Assembly (NCBI RefSeq): GCF_025370785.1
Contig: NZ_JAMXFA010000040.1
Coordinates: forward strand, 1-60,897
Direction of reading: 5' to 3'
Origin: Laspinema olomoucense D3b
GTDB lineage: Bacteria; Cyanobacteriota; Cyanobacteriia; Cyanobacteriales; Laspinemataceae
Length of the DNA: 60,897 bases
Notes under the pieces: model-generated
Told to the model about the DNA's origin: nothing
The model's input: the letters and a program-made list of their open reading frames with translations, nothing else
The model's database searches: none
Part shown: positions 52,594-60,897 of the stretch, in pieces
How positions within the stretch are numbered: the first letter of the stretch is position 1
How the letters are laid out: each line of letters begins with the position of its first letter
Translations under genes and position numbers: made by a program

Positions 52594-53640
52594 TTATCTT
52601 TGACCCCCATTCATTCTCTGACTTCCTAACTCAGCAGCTAACCATAAAGCTGATTTCATACTAGCAGAATCGGCGATGCCTTTTCCGGCGATATCGAAGG
52701 CGGTGCCGTGGTCGGGGGAGGTGCGGATAAAGGGTAAACCGATGGTGGTGTTGACGGCTTTATCGAAGGCCATTAATTTGACGGGAATTAAGCCTTGGTC
52801 ATGGTAGAGGGCGAGATAGGCATCATGGGCGTTTGTAGCGGTTCCAAACCAGGCTTGGCCCGGGTTTACCCAGAGGGTATCTGGGGGGATTGGTCCATCG
52901 ATTATGGCTTGAGGATGGATGTTTTGTTGTTGTTTAATCCAGGGAATTAACCAGTCTTTTTCTTCGGTTCCAAGTTGTCCATTTTCTCCGCTGTGGGGGT
53001 TGAGTCCGGAGATGGCAATGCGGGGGTTTTCTATGCCGAAGTCTTGGCGCAGGCATTCGATTAATAGGTCTAGTTTCCAGGTAAGAAGTTCCGGGGTGAG
53101 GGCGTCGGGGACTTGGCGCAGGGGAATGTGGGTGGTGGCGAGGAGGGTGCGCAGGGTCCAGCCGCTGTGGGGGGATTTGGCGACGAATAGCATTCCGAAG
53201 CGTTTGATTTGGGCGCTTTCGGCGAGGAGTTCGGTTTGTCCGGGATAGGGATGTCCGGCTGCTTTCCAGCAGGTTTTGGCGATGGGTCCGGTGACGATCG
53301 CCTGGTAGTCTCCGGCAAGGGTTCGGGCGATCGCCTCTTTCATATAAGCAAAACTCGCGCCACCAGATGCGGCATTGCCGGTCCCAACGGCGATCGCCTC
53401 TTCGTTTAGGTCAATATCTAGGATCGGAAATGCTTCAGGGTCGGCGATCGCAGTCTGGGGTTTGAGTTGTTGATAACACGCGTGCAGCAGTTTCCGACTG
53501 CCGACGAGGGTGATTTGACAATTTTGGGCGATTTCGGGGTCTGCAAGGGCTTTGAGGATGACTTCCGGACCGATTCCGGCAGGGTCTCCTAGGGTGACGG
53601 CGAGATGGGGACGGGTGGGGGTTGAGGGTTGGGTTTCCAT
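52594..53640 (-). CDS. pdxA: 4-hydroxythreonine-4-phosphate dehydrogenase
   Basis: PdxA (348 aa) oxidises 4-phosphohydroxy-L-threonine in the DXP-dependent route to vitamin B6. Signature parts are [67 protein letters not shown] and [21 protein letters not shown], with metal-binding His residues in the [13 protein letters not shown] and SPDHG segments. The ATG at 53640 directly precedes the fold; the frame opens 14 codons earlier. Confidence 0.95.
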   Translation of the reverse strand: METQPSTPTRPHLAVTLGDPAGIGPEVILKALADPEIAQNCQITLVGSRKLLHACYQQLKPQTAIADPEAFPILDIDLNEEAIAVGTGNAASGGASFAYMKEAIARTLAGDYQAIVTGPIAKTCWKAAGHPYPGQTELLAESAQIKRFGMLFVAKSPHSGWTLRTLLATTHIPLRQVPDALTPELLTWKLDLLIECLRQDFGIENPRIAISGLNPHSGENGQLGTEEKDWLIPWIKQQQNIHPQAIIDGPIPPDTLWVNPGQAWFGTATNAHDAYLALYHDQGLIPVKLMAFDKAVNTTIGLPFIRTSPDHGTAFDIAGKGIADSASMKSALWLAAELGSQRMNGGQR

Positions 53641-53974
53641 GAGGATTTTAGGAGGCGATCGCAGATACAGACATATCGTCATTATTTCAGACGGGGGTGG
53701 GAATTAGGGTCAGAGGACCCCAAACCCGGTTTTTGGGCCTGATTGGGCGCTAATGGGGAGAGGGTTTTAAAAAATGTTTCTCAATTAGTTTGGTCAGTGG
53801 GTTGATTTCTTAAAACTTAACAATTTGAATGAAGTCGGATTGGATGATCATGATAATATATTAGAGGACAAGTGTTTGTTGCTATTTTAACGTTTTAGAG
53901 CGACGGCTCTTTATGATTATCGGTTAACAGCACGCAAACGATGCCTAATTAAAAGTTAACCCGGTTGTATCGCC
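53641..53974. other. Divergent spacer pdxA / pRiA4b ORF-3-like gene
   Basis: This 334-bp divergent spacer becomes AT-rich near 53800-53880 (GATAATATATTAGAGG). No RNA or repeat was recognised. Confidence 0.45.
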
Positions 53975-54544
53975 ATGAACCAGACAAAACCCAACGAGCA
54001 TGAGTCAATTTATCAGTTAAAAGTCACCATCAAAGAAAGTGAACCTCCGATTTGGAGGGAAATTCAGGTTCGCAGTCACATTACCCTGTATAAACTCCAG
54101 CGGATTTTACAAGTGGTGATGGGATGGGGAAATACCCATTTGCATCAGTTCACCATTGATGGAACTTGTTACGGTCAATCTCACCCGGAATATGGTTTAG
54201 AAATGAAAACCGAGCGCAGGGCGAGATTAGATGAATTAGTGCCGGAAGAGAATGCCAGCTTTCTCTATGAATATAATTTAGATGATAGCTGGATGCATGA
54301 AATTACAGTCGAAAAAATTCTGGAACCGACTCCTGGGGTACATTATCCCCGGTGTGTGGCGGGCGATCGCGCTTGCCCTCCTGAAGAATGTGGCGGCATT
54401 CGCGGGTATGGGGAGGTGTTAGAAATCCTCAAAAATCCTGAAGATCCAGACTATGCAGAAACCCGCGAATGGGTGAAGGAAGATTTTGACCCGGAAGTAT
54501 TTCAACTCGATGAAGTGAATCAACAGCTTAAATTGATTCGATAA
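53975..54544 (+). CDS. Plasmid pRiA4b ORF-3-like family protein
   Basis: This 189-residue protein belongs to the PRiA4_ORF3 family. YQLKVTIKESEPPIWREIQV, LYKLQRILQVVMGWGNTHLHQFTI, FLYEYNLDDSWMHEITVEKI and the Cys-containing RCVAGDRACPPEECGGIRGYGEVL are its signature blocks. Members occur on plasmids, near transposons and in chromosomes, and the function is unknown. It is followed by a large hairpin and an unknown gene, in a stretch that looks accessory. Confidence 0.88.
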   Translation: MNQTKPNEHESIYQLKVTIKESEPPIWREIQVRSHITLYKLQRILQVVMGWGNTHLHQFTIDGTCYGQSHPEYGLEMKTERRARLDELVPEENASFLYEYNLDDSWMHEITVEKILEPTPGVHYPRCVAGDRACPPEECGGIRGYGEVLEILKNPEDPDYAETREWVKEDFDPEVFQLDEVNQQLKLIR

Positions 54545-54578
54545 ATCCGGGGGAGTTTGTAGAAATAGACTCCACAAT

Positions 54579-54633
54579 CCCACAGCCGCATTGTCAGGGT
54601 AAGTTTAAATTACCCTGACAATTGAGCTGTGGG
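54579..54633. repeat. Long two-tier palindrome
   Basis: The outer stem is CCCACAGC/GCTGTGGG (54579-54586 with 54626-54633). The inner stem is TTGTCAGGGTAA/TTACCCTGACAA (54591-54602 with 54610-54621), with a 7-nt loop and a 4x4 internal loop. It lies between two same-strand genes, has no U-tract, and could be a REP-like element or mRNA stabiliser. Confidence 0.85.
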
Positions 54634-54769
54634 AGAAGGGGTAAGATGATCTGGGAGTAAAGGCAAGGGAGAGACGGGTCCCGGATTGGGCAAAATAGAG
54701 GGCGATCGCCTACAATTAACAAATCAGATTGAGGACCCTTGACCTTTTTATCAATCAGGACTTAACATT

Positions 54770-55618
54770 ATGGGGCTAACTATCAGTTATGATTTTAATT
54801 TAGGGATCAACTCCATTGAACTCGCCCGGGAAAAAATCCACGCCTTGCACCAAGCTGCTGTTAATTTACCCTTCGAGAAAGTAAGTGAAGTGGTAGAATT
54901 AGTAGGGGAGGAATGCCGATATCAGCGGAATAAACCCGAGGATATCCATCGGTTTTTAAAATTAGAGGCGGCACGGGGAATAGAATACGAAAACGCCTAC
55001 TTTTTTGTAGATGCAGTGCAGTTGATTGCCTTTACGGTGTGGCCGGGACAGGGATGCGAATGTGCTAATTTTGGACTCGCCCTGTTTCCAGAAACGACGG
55101 AAGTGAAACTGAGAAAACCTGAACCCGGTGCAGGACGACAGGAGATAAAACCCTGGGGTTGGGAGGATTTTCAAAGAAGTATTGAAGAAAAAAGAACGGG
55201 AAAAATAGATGAGACGAAAGTAGAGATTCTTACTATACCCACGAATTTGCCCCCTTGGTCTTGGTCGAATTTTTGCAAAACTCAGTATGCCAGCAATCCG
55301 GAATATGGAGGAATGAAAAATTTTCTTAAATGTCACGGATTGGTCATTCAAATGTTAGATATAGCTCAGGAACTGGGAATTTTAGAATCGGTTCATGATG
55401 AGGGGGGATATTGGAACAGCCGCAACTCCCAGAATCTGAGCCAGTCTGTGGGGAATTATAATGCGTTAGTAGCCGGGGTTGTGGGGGGATTGAAAACCCT
55501 GTTTACCCAAGAGGGAATCGAGGCTCAAACCCAGGCCCCGATCACGGACTATCCGAATTATGAATACTTGGAGGCGGAAGGAGAACAGCAACTAAAGGGG
55601 GATAAAGCGAGGGAATAA
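54770..55618 (+). CDS. Hypothetical protein
   Basis: This is a 282-residue soluble protein whose family I do not recognise. It begins GLTISYDFNLGINSIELAREKIHALHQAA and contains VELVGEECRYQR, FTVWPGQGCECANFGLALFP, a central WSWSNFCKTQYAS and CHGLVIQMLDIAQELGILESVHDEGGYW. The last part is conserved-looking and could be catalytic (His, Asp, Glu), but this is conjecture. AGGA 9 nt before the ATG at 54770 supports the start. It converges with the WD40 gene. Confidence 0.65.
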   Translation: MGLTISYDFNLGINSIELAREKIHALHQAAVNLPFEKVSEVVELVGEECRYQRNKPEDIHRFLKLEAARGIEYENAYFFVDAVQLIAFTVWPGQGCECANFGLALFPETTEVKLRKPEPGAGRQEIKPWGWEDFQRSIEEKRTGKIDETKVEILTIPTNLPPWSWSNFCKTQYASNPEYGGMKNFLKCHGLVIQMLDIAQELGILESVHDEGGYWNSRNSQNLSQSVGNYNALVAGVVGGLKTLFTQEGIEAQTQAPITDYPNYEYLEAEGEQQLKGDKARE

Positions 55619-55637
55619 CTGGGGGATGAACTGAGGG

Positions 55638-56681
55638 TTACTGCTGCTGATAGGGGGGGTGAATGCGCCAGAGTTTAATAGTTTTATCATCGCCGCCGGT
55701 GGCTAGAGTCCGTCCATCGGGACTGAAGGCGATCGCAAAGACATAGCTAGAATGGTCTCGCAATGTGGCCAATTCTTCCCCGGTTTCTACTGACCAAATC
55801 TTAATGGTTTTATCGCTGCTGGCACTGGCTAAATAGCGACCATCGGGACTAAAAACCACGGAACGAATTCCATCGGTATGTCCCGTCAAGGTATGGATTA
55901 ATTCCCCTGTTTGGGTATTCCAAACTTTCACTGTTGAATCGAGACTGCTGCTGGCTAACATTTCTCCATCGGGGCTGAATTTGACACATTCAATGGGATT
56001 AGAATGAGCCTGAATGGTGCGATAACTTTCCCCGATCGCCACGTTCCAGAGTTTAATCGTGCGGTCCCAACTGCCACTGACTAAAGCCCTGCCATCGGGA
56101 CTAAATGCAACGGTAACTGTGGGTTTTTCATGACCCCTGAGCGTTTGCAAAGCCTGACCCGTGTTCGCATCCCAGAGTTTAATCGTGCGGTCCCAACTGC
56201 CACTGGCTAAGGTTTGACCATCGGGGGAAATGGCGACAGATTCGATAGGTTTGCGATGACCTTCTAGGATCCGGGTGACCTCCCCAGTGCGAAGCGACCA
56301 GATTCGCAGGGTTTGGTCCAGGGACCCACTGACGAGGACTTTGCCATCACTGCGGAAGGCGATCGCATTGACAAAATCCGTATGACCGATGAGGGTCTGA
56401 CTTTCATCGCCGGTATGGGGATTCCACAGGACGATAGTAGTATCGAGAGAGGCACTGGCTAAGGTATGTCCATCGGGACTAAAAGCCAGGTCGAGGATGG
56501 CGGCAGAATGGGCGGTGAGGGTGTGGCTACAGGTCCAGGTGGGGGAGGGGTTGATCATGAACGTTGGCGATCGCGAAAATCTTAAATTTTTCAGAGTATC
56601 GAGTACGGGGGTGCAATCGTTGAATGCGAGAGCTGCTCCACCGATCGGTTCGATCTGGATCAAGAACCCCAATTGACTCAT
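55638..56681 (-). CDS. WD40-repeat protein, seven-bladed propeller
   Basis: The protein consists of seven WD40 repeats of 42 residues each (GH...AFSPDG..LASGS.D.TIKLW), enough for one complete beta-propeller. Repeats 3 and 4 are very similar (SGSWDRTIKLW twice), which suggests recent duplication. The frame opens at an ATG at 56681 with a 41-residue extension; a second ATG at 56558 begins just before the first blade. Neither has a clear ribosome binding site. It has no enzymatic domain and is probably a scaffold. It converges with 54770-55618 and is divergent from the DUF5895 gene. Confidence 0.85.
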   Translation of the reverse strand: MSQLGFLIQIEPIGGAALAFNDCTPVLDTLKNLRFSRSPTFMINPSPTWTCSHTLTAHSAAILDLAFSPDGHTLASASLDTTIVLWNPHTGDESQTLIGHTDFVNAIAFRSDGKVLVSGSLDQTLRIWSLRTGEVTRILEGHRKPIESVAISPDGQTLASGSWDRTIKLWDANTGQALQTLRGHEKPTVTVAFSPDGRALVSGSWDRTIKLWNVAIGESYRTIQAHSNPIECVKFSPDGEMLASSSLDSTVKVWNTQTGELIHTLTGHTDGIRSVVFSPDGRYLASASSDKTIKIWSVETGEELATLRDHSSYVFAIAFSPDGRTLATGGDDKTIKLWRIHPPYQQQ

Positions 56682-56772
56682 CCCGTATTCTACTATAGCG
56701 AGTTGACCCTGACATAGACTCTCCCCTTTTCACGATGACGAGACCCAGTAAACTGAATGAGAAGCGATTAAT

Positions 56773-57669
56773 ATGATAAAAACCATGAAGACTTCTGCGA
56801 CTTTTGATTTCGAGGATGAAAAATTTAAGGCACCCCCATCTAAATTGTTGCCTTGGTGTCAGATGATTAACCCCAGCTTGCATCTGGATGGACTCAAACC
56901 CTACGGGTTAGGCATTAAGCTGGATCAAGCCAAGGCATCGGGGTTTACACCGGATGAAAATTGGCAGCCAGTGGAACATGAATTTAGTACGGGGGCGATC
57001 GAAACCCTGCTGATGACGACGACACCCAGAATGTTGATTGTTCGCAGGGGTCCGCTTTGTGTTAAAGACCGGATGAGTGGGGATATTTTAGGACGATTTT
57101 CAGATTTTTCTGAACAATTTAAAGCCGATCGCCCCAAATATAAAACCTTCACCCGGTATCTGATTTTCTTGGTGGGACAAGACCAAAAATTACTTCATCA
57201 AACGCCCTTACGCTTGACCTTAAGTGGTTCCGTTGGAGCCGGATTTGGGATTGCTTATCGGTCTTCAAAAATGGGACAACTTGCTGGATTTACTGCTGAA
57301 TTGGAACAAGCCTACGCAGATTTTCGCAGACAAGCCTTTGCACCCAAAGGCCCGCTATTTCATGCTCATGGGATTTTCTGCCCAACCTTTGAGGCGGTGG
57401 AAAAAGGCGCGGGTAGCAATACTGCATGGGTGGCGGATACGGTTGATTATGAACATCCTACAGCCAGCAATTTAGCCGATTATATGATTCCCTCCAATTC
57501 AGAGGAGTCTAATTTGGTTTGTGAAACCTTTGAAGACTATAAAGATTTTGGTCAGGAAATTGTGAAAGTAGAAGGGCCAAAAGGGGGCTTATCAACCCCC
57601 ACAAGTCCCGGAGAGAATCAAGCTTATGTGTATGAGGATGAGTTTGAGTATCCGGAACCGCCTTATTAA
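56773..57669 (+). CDS. DUF5895-like protein
   Basis: This 298-residue soluble protein resembles the cyanobacterial DUF5895 family. Recognisable stretches are FKAPPSKLLPWCQMINPSLH near the N-terminus, LLMTTTPRMLIVRRGPLCVKDR, YLIFLVGQDQKLLHQTPLRLTLSGS and AYADFRRQAFAPKGPLFHAHGIFCP. The tail (SPGENQAYVYEDEFEYPEPPY) is acidic. Function is unknown; such proteins are often found in plastic, plasmid-like regions. Two ATGs (56773 and 56785) are possible starts. Confidence 0.7.
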   Translation: MIKTMKTSATFDFEDEKFKAPPSKLLPWCQMINPSLHLDGLKPYGLGIKLDQAKASGFTPDENWQPVEHEFSTGAIETLLMTTTPRMLIVRRGPLCVKDRMSGDILGRFSDFSEQFKADRPKYKTFTRYLIFLVGQDQKLLHQTPLRLTLSGSVGAGFGIAYRSSKMGQLAGFTAELEQAYADFRRQAFAPKGPLFHAHGIFCPTFEAVEKGAGSNTAWVADTVDYEHPTASNLADYMIPSNSEESNLVCETFEDYKDFGQEIVKVEGPKGGLSTPTSPGENQAYVYEDEFEYPEPPY

Positions 57670-57782
57670 GCAGATTAAGAAGGGTTCGGTCCCGGAAAAT
57701 GCCCGGGCACCCGTGAAAATTGCGCGTCTTTAGGGTCAAATTGGGGCGATCGCAGGGGGGATAAGTTTGAGAAGCGATCGCC

Positions 57783-58262
57783 CTATTTTGACTCTTCAAT
57801 CGGGGGATTGGCTGTTTGCAGACCGATCGCATATTTGACCTTGGTCCCGGTTAAATATGCGCCCCATAACTTCGCCCCATCGAGGTGGGCAAAACTGAGG
57901 TCGGCTTCGGTTAGATCAGCCATTTTTAAATCGGCCCCTCGTAAGTCAGCGCGAGTAAAATTAGCCCCAAAAAGATTAGCACCATCCAGGAGGGCTTCTT
58001 TCAAATTCGCCCCTTCTAAATTCGCCCCATTGAGGGAAGCTTCCAACAAATGAGCGCCTTCTAAATTGGCCCAACTCAAATTCGCTTCAGCTAAAGATGT
58101 TTGCCGGAGATTTGCACCGCGCAGATCGCATCCACTTAAGTTGGCTCCATTCAAGTTGCACTGACTGAGGTCAACTTGTTGTAAGTCAGCTTTGCTGAGG
58201 TCGATTTCAGAAAAAGTTCGGTCTCCTGCGGCATAGCGATCGATGAGTTCTTTAACGTCCAT
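57783..58262 (-). CDS. Pentapeptide-repeat protein
   Basis: This 159-residue protein is formed by about 24 pentapeptides of the A(D/N)LXX type (about residues 20-140), predicted to fold as a right-handed quadrilateral beta-helix. A short N-terminal helix (DVKELIDRYAAGDRTFSEIDLS) caps it. It has no signal peptide and no second domain. Roles of cyanobacterial members are mostly unknown. It starts at the ATG at 58262. HIP1-rich spacers lie on both sides. Confidence 0.9.
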   Translation of the reverse strand: MDVKELIDRYAAGDRTFSEIDLSKADLQQVDLSQCNLNGANLSGCDLRGANLRQTSLAEANLSWANLEGAHLLEASLNGANLEGANLKEALLDGANLFGANFTRADLRGADLKMADLTEADLSFAHLDGAKLWGAYLTGTKVKYAIGLQTANPPIEESK

Positions 58263-58424
58263 GTTTTATCCCTGGGAAAGCCCTCTGAATTAACTCCCTA
58301 GTCTACAAGGAAGTGACACATTTTTAAGCTGTTTTAAATACATTTCAGGGCGATCGCCCATCAGAACCCGATGGATCGGTCGGTTTCCTTACTCCCTGGC
58401 GATCGCCCTCCCGTCCCATTCGGT

Positions 58425-58907
58425 TCACATCGAGTTTCCTTCGGTCCACTGAGAATAGGGATAAGTAGACAAATTCACATTAAAGTAGCGCGGATCATCC
58501 GAGACTTCTTGACCAATCCACTCGGGCAATTCAACAATTTGATTTTCCTCAGTGAGTTCAACTTCGGCAACAATTAATCCTTGATTCTCTCCAAAAAATT
58601 CATCGACTTCCCAGATTAACTCCCCCGCTTGAATTTTATAGCGCTGTTTTTCAATTAAGGGGGGATTGCAGAGATTATTTAACATAAATTGAGCATCTTC
58701 TAGGGGAATTGGATACTCAAACTCGAAACGAGAATTGCCCTGGGAGGGGCCTTTAATGGTGAGATAGCCTTGATTTCCCACCTGGCGCACCCGCACCGTG
58801 CGACCCTGACTGTTTGCAATATAACCTTGTCGATAGGGAGTCCCCACAGCCAGCGATCGCCATGCTTGATTTTTGACTAAAAATTTCCGTTCAATTTCTA
58901 TAGACAT
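58425..58907 (-). CDS. CYTH-domain triphosphatase
   Basis: This 160-residue CYTH (triphosphate tunnel) protein carries the E-x-E-x-K signature EIERK at residues 4-8. Further tunnel strands follow: YRQGYIAN, TVRVRQVGNQGYLTIKGP, RFEFEYPI, EKQRYKI, WEVDEFFG and VAEVELTEE. Members hydrolyse inorganic triphosphate or other triphosphates with Mg or Mn. The ATG at 58907 starts at this motif. The longer frame to 58955 runs into the terminator of the upstream gene. Confidence 0.9.
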   Translation of the reverse strand: MSIEIERKFLVKNQAWRSLAVGTPYRQGYIANSQGRTVRVRQVGNQGYLTIKGPSQGNSRFEFEYPIPLEDAQFMLNNLCNPPLIEKQRYKIQAGELIWEVDEFFGENQGLIVAEVELTEENQIVELPEWIGQEVSDDPRYFNVNLSTYPYSQWTEGNSM

Positions 58908-58946
58908 TTTAAAAGAATACCCCCTGTAATTACCCGATTTTAAATT

Positions 58947-58964
58947 AGCCCGCATCGGCGGGCT
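58947..58964 (-). terminator. Terminator after the PfkB gene
   Basis: AGCCCGC/GCGGGCT (58947-58953 with 58958-58964) with loop ATCG lies 41 nt past the PfkB stop on the minus strand, followed by AATTTAAAAT. Confidence 0.6.
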
Positions 58965-59004
58965 TTGTACTGGGAGAAACAGTGTCGAGGCTGCCCACCT
59001 TAAT

Positions 59005-59976
59005 TTAATGATTAGCCAGAAAAGCCGTTACTTCTGAGGGAAGAGGTTGAGCGGCGATCGCACCGGGTCGGGTCGTCGTCAAGGCTCCCACTGCCATTGC
59101 ATATCGGACCACATCTTTGGCCTGGTCTGGGTCTTCTAAATATTTGACCCCATGAGTACAAACCTGATGAATAAACCCCGCTACAAAGGCATCTCCAGCC
59201 CCGGTTGTATCCACCACATCTACAGAAAAACTGGGGATTACCCCTTCATTTTCCCCCAGACAATAGGTACAATTTTTAGCTCCAGCCGTGACTAAAACCC
59301 CTTCTACACTGCCCAGACGGTACTTAATTGCACCGGCATCAATCGTATCAAATAACCATTCCGCTTCATCATCGGATATTTTTAAAAAATCAACCCGTTT
59401 AATTAAGGATTCAATTATCTCTTTTGATTCGCTAGGATCGGACCAAAACATATCGCGGCGATTGATATCAATGGCAATTTTAATATCATATTGTTCTGCC
59501 ATATCTAAAGCGCGGAAAACGGCTTTTCTGGACTCAGGGAAGGCCAATTCTAAACTGCCTACGACTAGAAAATCTGCCTGAAAAAACAATTCATGGGGTA
59601 ACTGATCGGCTTGGAGGCGAGTATCTGCAAATTCTGTGGTATTGATTTCCCCAAACCCGGCAAAGCTGCGATCGCCATCCTCAGAACGGACTACATACAC
59701 CTTGCGGGTGGGGGCCGTATCATGACGCTGCACCCCGGTACAATCCACGCCAATATCCTTCAGCAGACTCACCAGTTCCTCCCCGGCGTCATCTTGTCCC
59801 ACACAGCCAATAAATCCGGCTGGAGTCCCCAATTTCACCAAGCCAGAGGCCACATTTGCCGGTGCACCTCCGGGATAAGGAGTCCAAGACTCTACCTCCT
59901 GGTATGCTTGACCCGGGCGATCGGCCAAACAATCAAATAGAATTTCCCCTAAACACAAAACTTGCGGATAACTCAT
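59005..59976 (-). CDS. PfkB-family carbohydrate kinase (probable fructokinase)
   Basis: This 323-residue ribokinase-fold sugar kinase opens with VLCLGEILFDCLAD. The sugar-binding block is YPGGAPANVASGLVKLG near residues 35-51, and DTTGAGDAFVAGFIHQV carries the catalytic Asp and anion hole. GGAPANVA and the overall length match fructokinases, but the substrate is inferred. AGGAG 8 nt before the ATG at 59976 fixes the start; the frame opens 11 codons earlier. It is monocistronic. Confidence 0.92.
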   Translation of the reverse strand: MSYPQVLCLGEILFDCLADRPGQAYQEVESWTPYPGGAPANVASGLVKLGTPAGFIGCVGQDDAGEELVSLLKDIGVDCTGVQRHDTAPTRKVYVVRSEDGDRSFAGFGEINTTEFADTRLQADQLPHELFFQADFLVVGSLELAFPESRKAVFRALDMAEQYDIKIAIDINRRDMFWSDPSESKEIIESLIKRVDFLKISDDEAEWLFDTIDAGAIKYRLGSVEGVLVTAGAKNCTYCLGENEGVIPSFSVDVVDTTGAGDAFVAGFIHQVCTHGVKYLEDPDQAKDVVRYAMAVGALTTTRPGAIAAQPLPSEVTAFLANH

Positions 59977-60113
59977 CACCTTACTCCTAGATGGCAACAT
60001 ACGCTTCAATTTACAGCCTACAAGAAATTGAGCATCTTTCTCAAGTCAGGGATTGATGACCGTAAAAGAAAATTAAAGTGATAGAATTGGGTAAAAAAGG
60101 AGTAGTTTGGGGT

Positions 60114-60596
60114 TTATTCTTGGTTTTTGGCCTCTTGAATTCCGGCAGCAATGCGTTCGCCAAATTCCGGGTCGATATTAGCCAGAGAGAGCATTTGTAA
60201 ATACTCCTGTTTGGTCAATCCTGCTTGCTCGATCGCTGCGATTGATGCGCTTTCAATTTCCCCTTCGATGCGTTGCGACTCTAGGGATGTCGGTGCCGAG
60301 AGTAATTCTTGTTGTCGGCCCTCAATTTGACGCAAGACTTGTAAATAAGCCCCAACAAACTGAGACACCTTTGCCGAGGGAATCGTATTCGTATCAAGGG
60401 TTGGGCGATTGGGGGCCGCCTCTGTTGCAGGGGAAGCAACTGTTAAGGTATCCAGACCCTCGGAGGCGATCGCTCCTCCGATTCCCCACAACAATATCGC
60501 GATCACTATTCCTAAACTAGCTATCACTTGCCGCAATTTTCGGGACAGGAATTTATGGAATTGAGGCAAGATTAAATCTTTAATGTTTCGAGTCAT
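60114..60596 (-). CDS. DUF4168 domain protein, secreted or anchored
   Basis: This 160-residue protein has a basic N-terminus and hydrophobic helix (about 22-44, IASLGIVIAILLWGIGGAIA) acting as signal or anchor. A ~100-residue DUF4168 domain follows: VSQFVGAYLQVLRQIEGRQQ, then IEQAGLTKQEYLQMLSLANID, then GERIAAGIQEA. The domain is small and helical and is found in periplasmic proteins of unknown function. The start ATG is at 60596. Confidence 0.85.
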   Translation of the reverse strand: MTRNIKDLILPQFHKFLSRKLRQVIASLGIVIAILLWGIGGAIASEGLDTLTVASPATEAAPNRPTLDTNTIPSAKVSQFVGAYLQVLRQIEGRQQELLSAPTSLESQRIEGEIESASIAAIEQAGLTKQEYLQMLSLANIDPEFGERIAAGIQEAKNQE

Positions 60597-60612
60597 GGCT
60601 CAGTTGATTTTA

Positions 60613-60897
<285 letters not shown>

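Overview
The window looks like a chromosomal stretch from a filamentous, Oscillatoriales-like cyanobacterium. The evidence is the abundance of HIP1 octamers (GCGATCGC) in genes and spacers, a chlorophyll gene (chlM), a cyanobacterial-type RNA polymerase omega subunit, DevBCA-type exporter genes, a DUF1818 protein, a PEP-CTERM membrane protein and a hetF homologue. Nothing seen here (no nif, hgl or hetR genes) says whether the strain makes heterocysts. No rRNA, CRISPR array, transposase or prophage was found; there is one tRNA gene, tRNA-Pro(GGG).

Layout. 1-7.9 kb: SGNH hydrolase, ammonium transporter (with an NtcA-type box), purE, nagA-mgsA, chlM, two tandem paralogous small membrane proteins and a DUF423 protein. 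8.2-16.3 kb: large PEP-CTERM/VIT membrane protein, an ABC1/UbiB-type kinase, a split mannose-phosphate pair (cupin and manC) with a MITE-like element between them, and small unknowns. 16.4-21.5 kb: a giant eight-PAS/one-GAF histidine kinase overlapping its response regulator. 22.4-29.8 kb: LCP cell-wall protein, second SGNH hydrolase, rpoZ-unknown-DUF1818-tRNA-Pro, and a TPR protein. 29.8-33.5 kb: ion homeostasis cluster (K+ channel, TrkA-N protein, Na+/H+ antiporter). 34.1-39.7 kb: argD and devB-devC-devA. 41.5-45.7 kb: HAD phosphatase, RDD protein, and a membrane-anchored subtilase translationally coupled to a small OB-fold-like protein. 45.7-49.5 kb: a repeat-rich spacer and hetF. 49.7-60.6 kb: ddl, pdxA, an accessory-looking block (pRiA4b ORF-3-like, unknown, WD40, DUF5895, pentapeptide), CYTH triphosphatase, PfkB kinase and a DUF4168 protein.

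Most interesting signal. The 1.3-kb spacer upstream of hetF carries, on the strand opposite hetF, three intact copies of a roughly 50-nt small-RNA unit. Each unit has a TCCGGA-type (DIF1-like) box, then about 30 nt, then a conserved 5' element (TAGATGCAC), then a hairpin and U-tract terminator. Degenerate copies lie between and beside them. Position, tandem organisation and promoter motif match what is known of NsiR1, the nitrogen-stress/HetR-dependent small RNA of heterocystous Nostoc. The conserved 5' element is also complementary to the hetF Shine-Dalgarno region, which suggests direct translational control of hetF. A second notable signal is the DevB-like protein: both arms of its helical hairpin are built of 18-residue tandem repeats in matched numbers.

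Both ends of the window lie in the same 9-bp minisatellite (unit CCCCATCCT), so the ends are probably assembly breaks inside a dispersed repeat. Start codons were moved inward wherever the longest frame began at a rare TTG/GTG or lacked a ribosome binding site.
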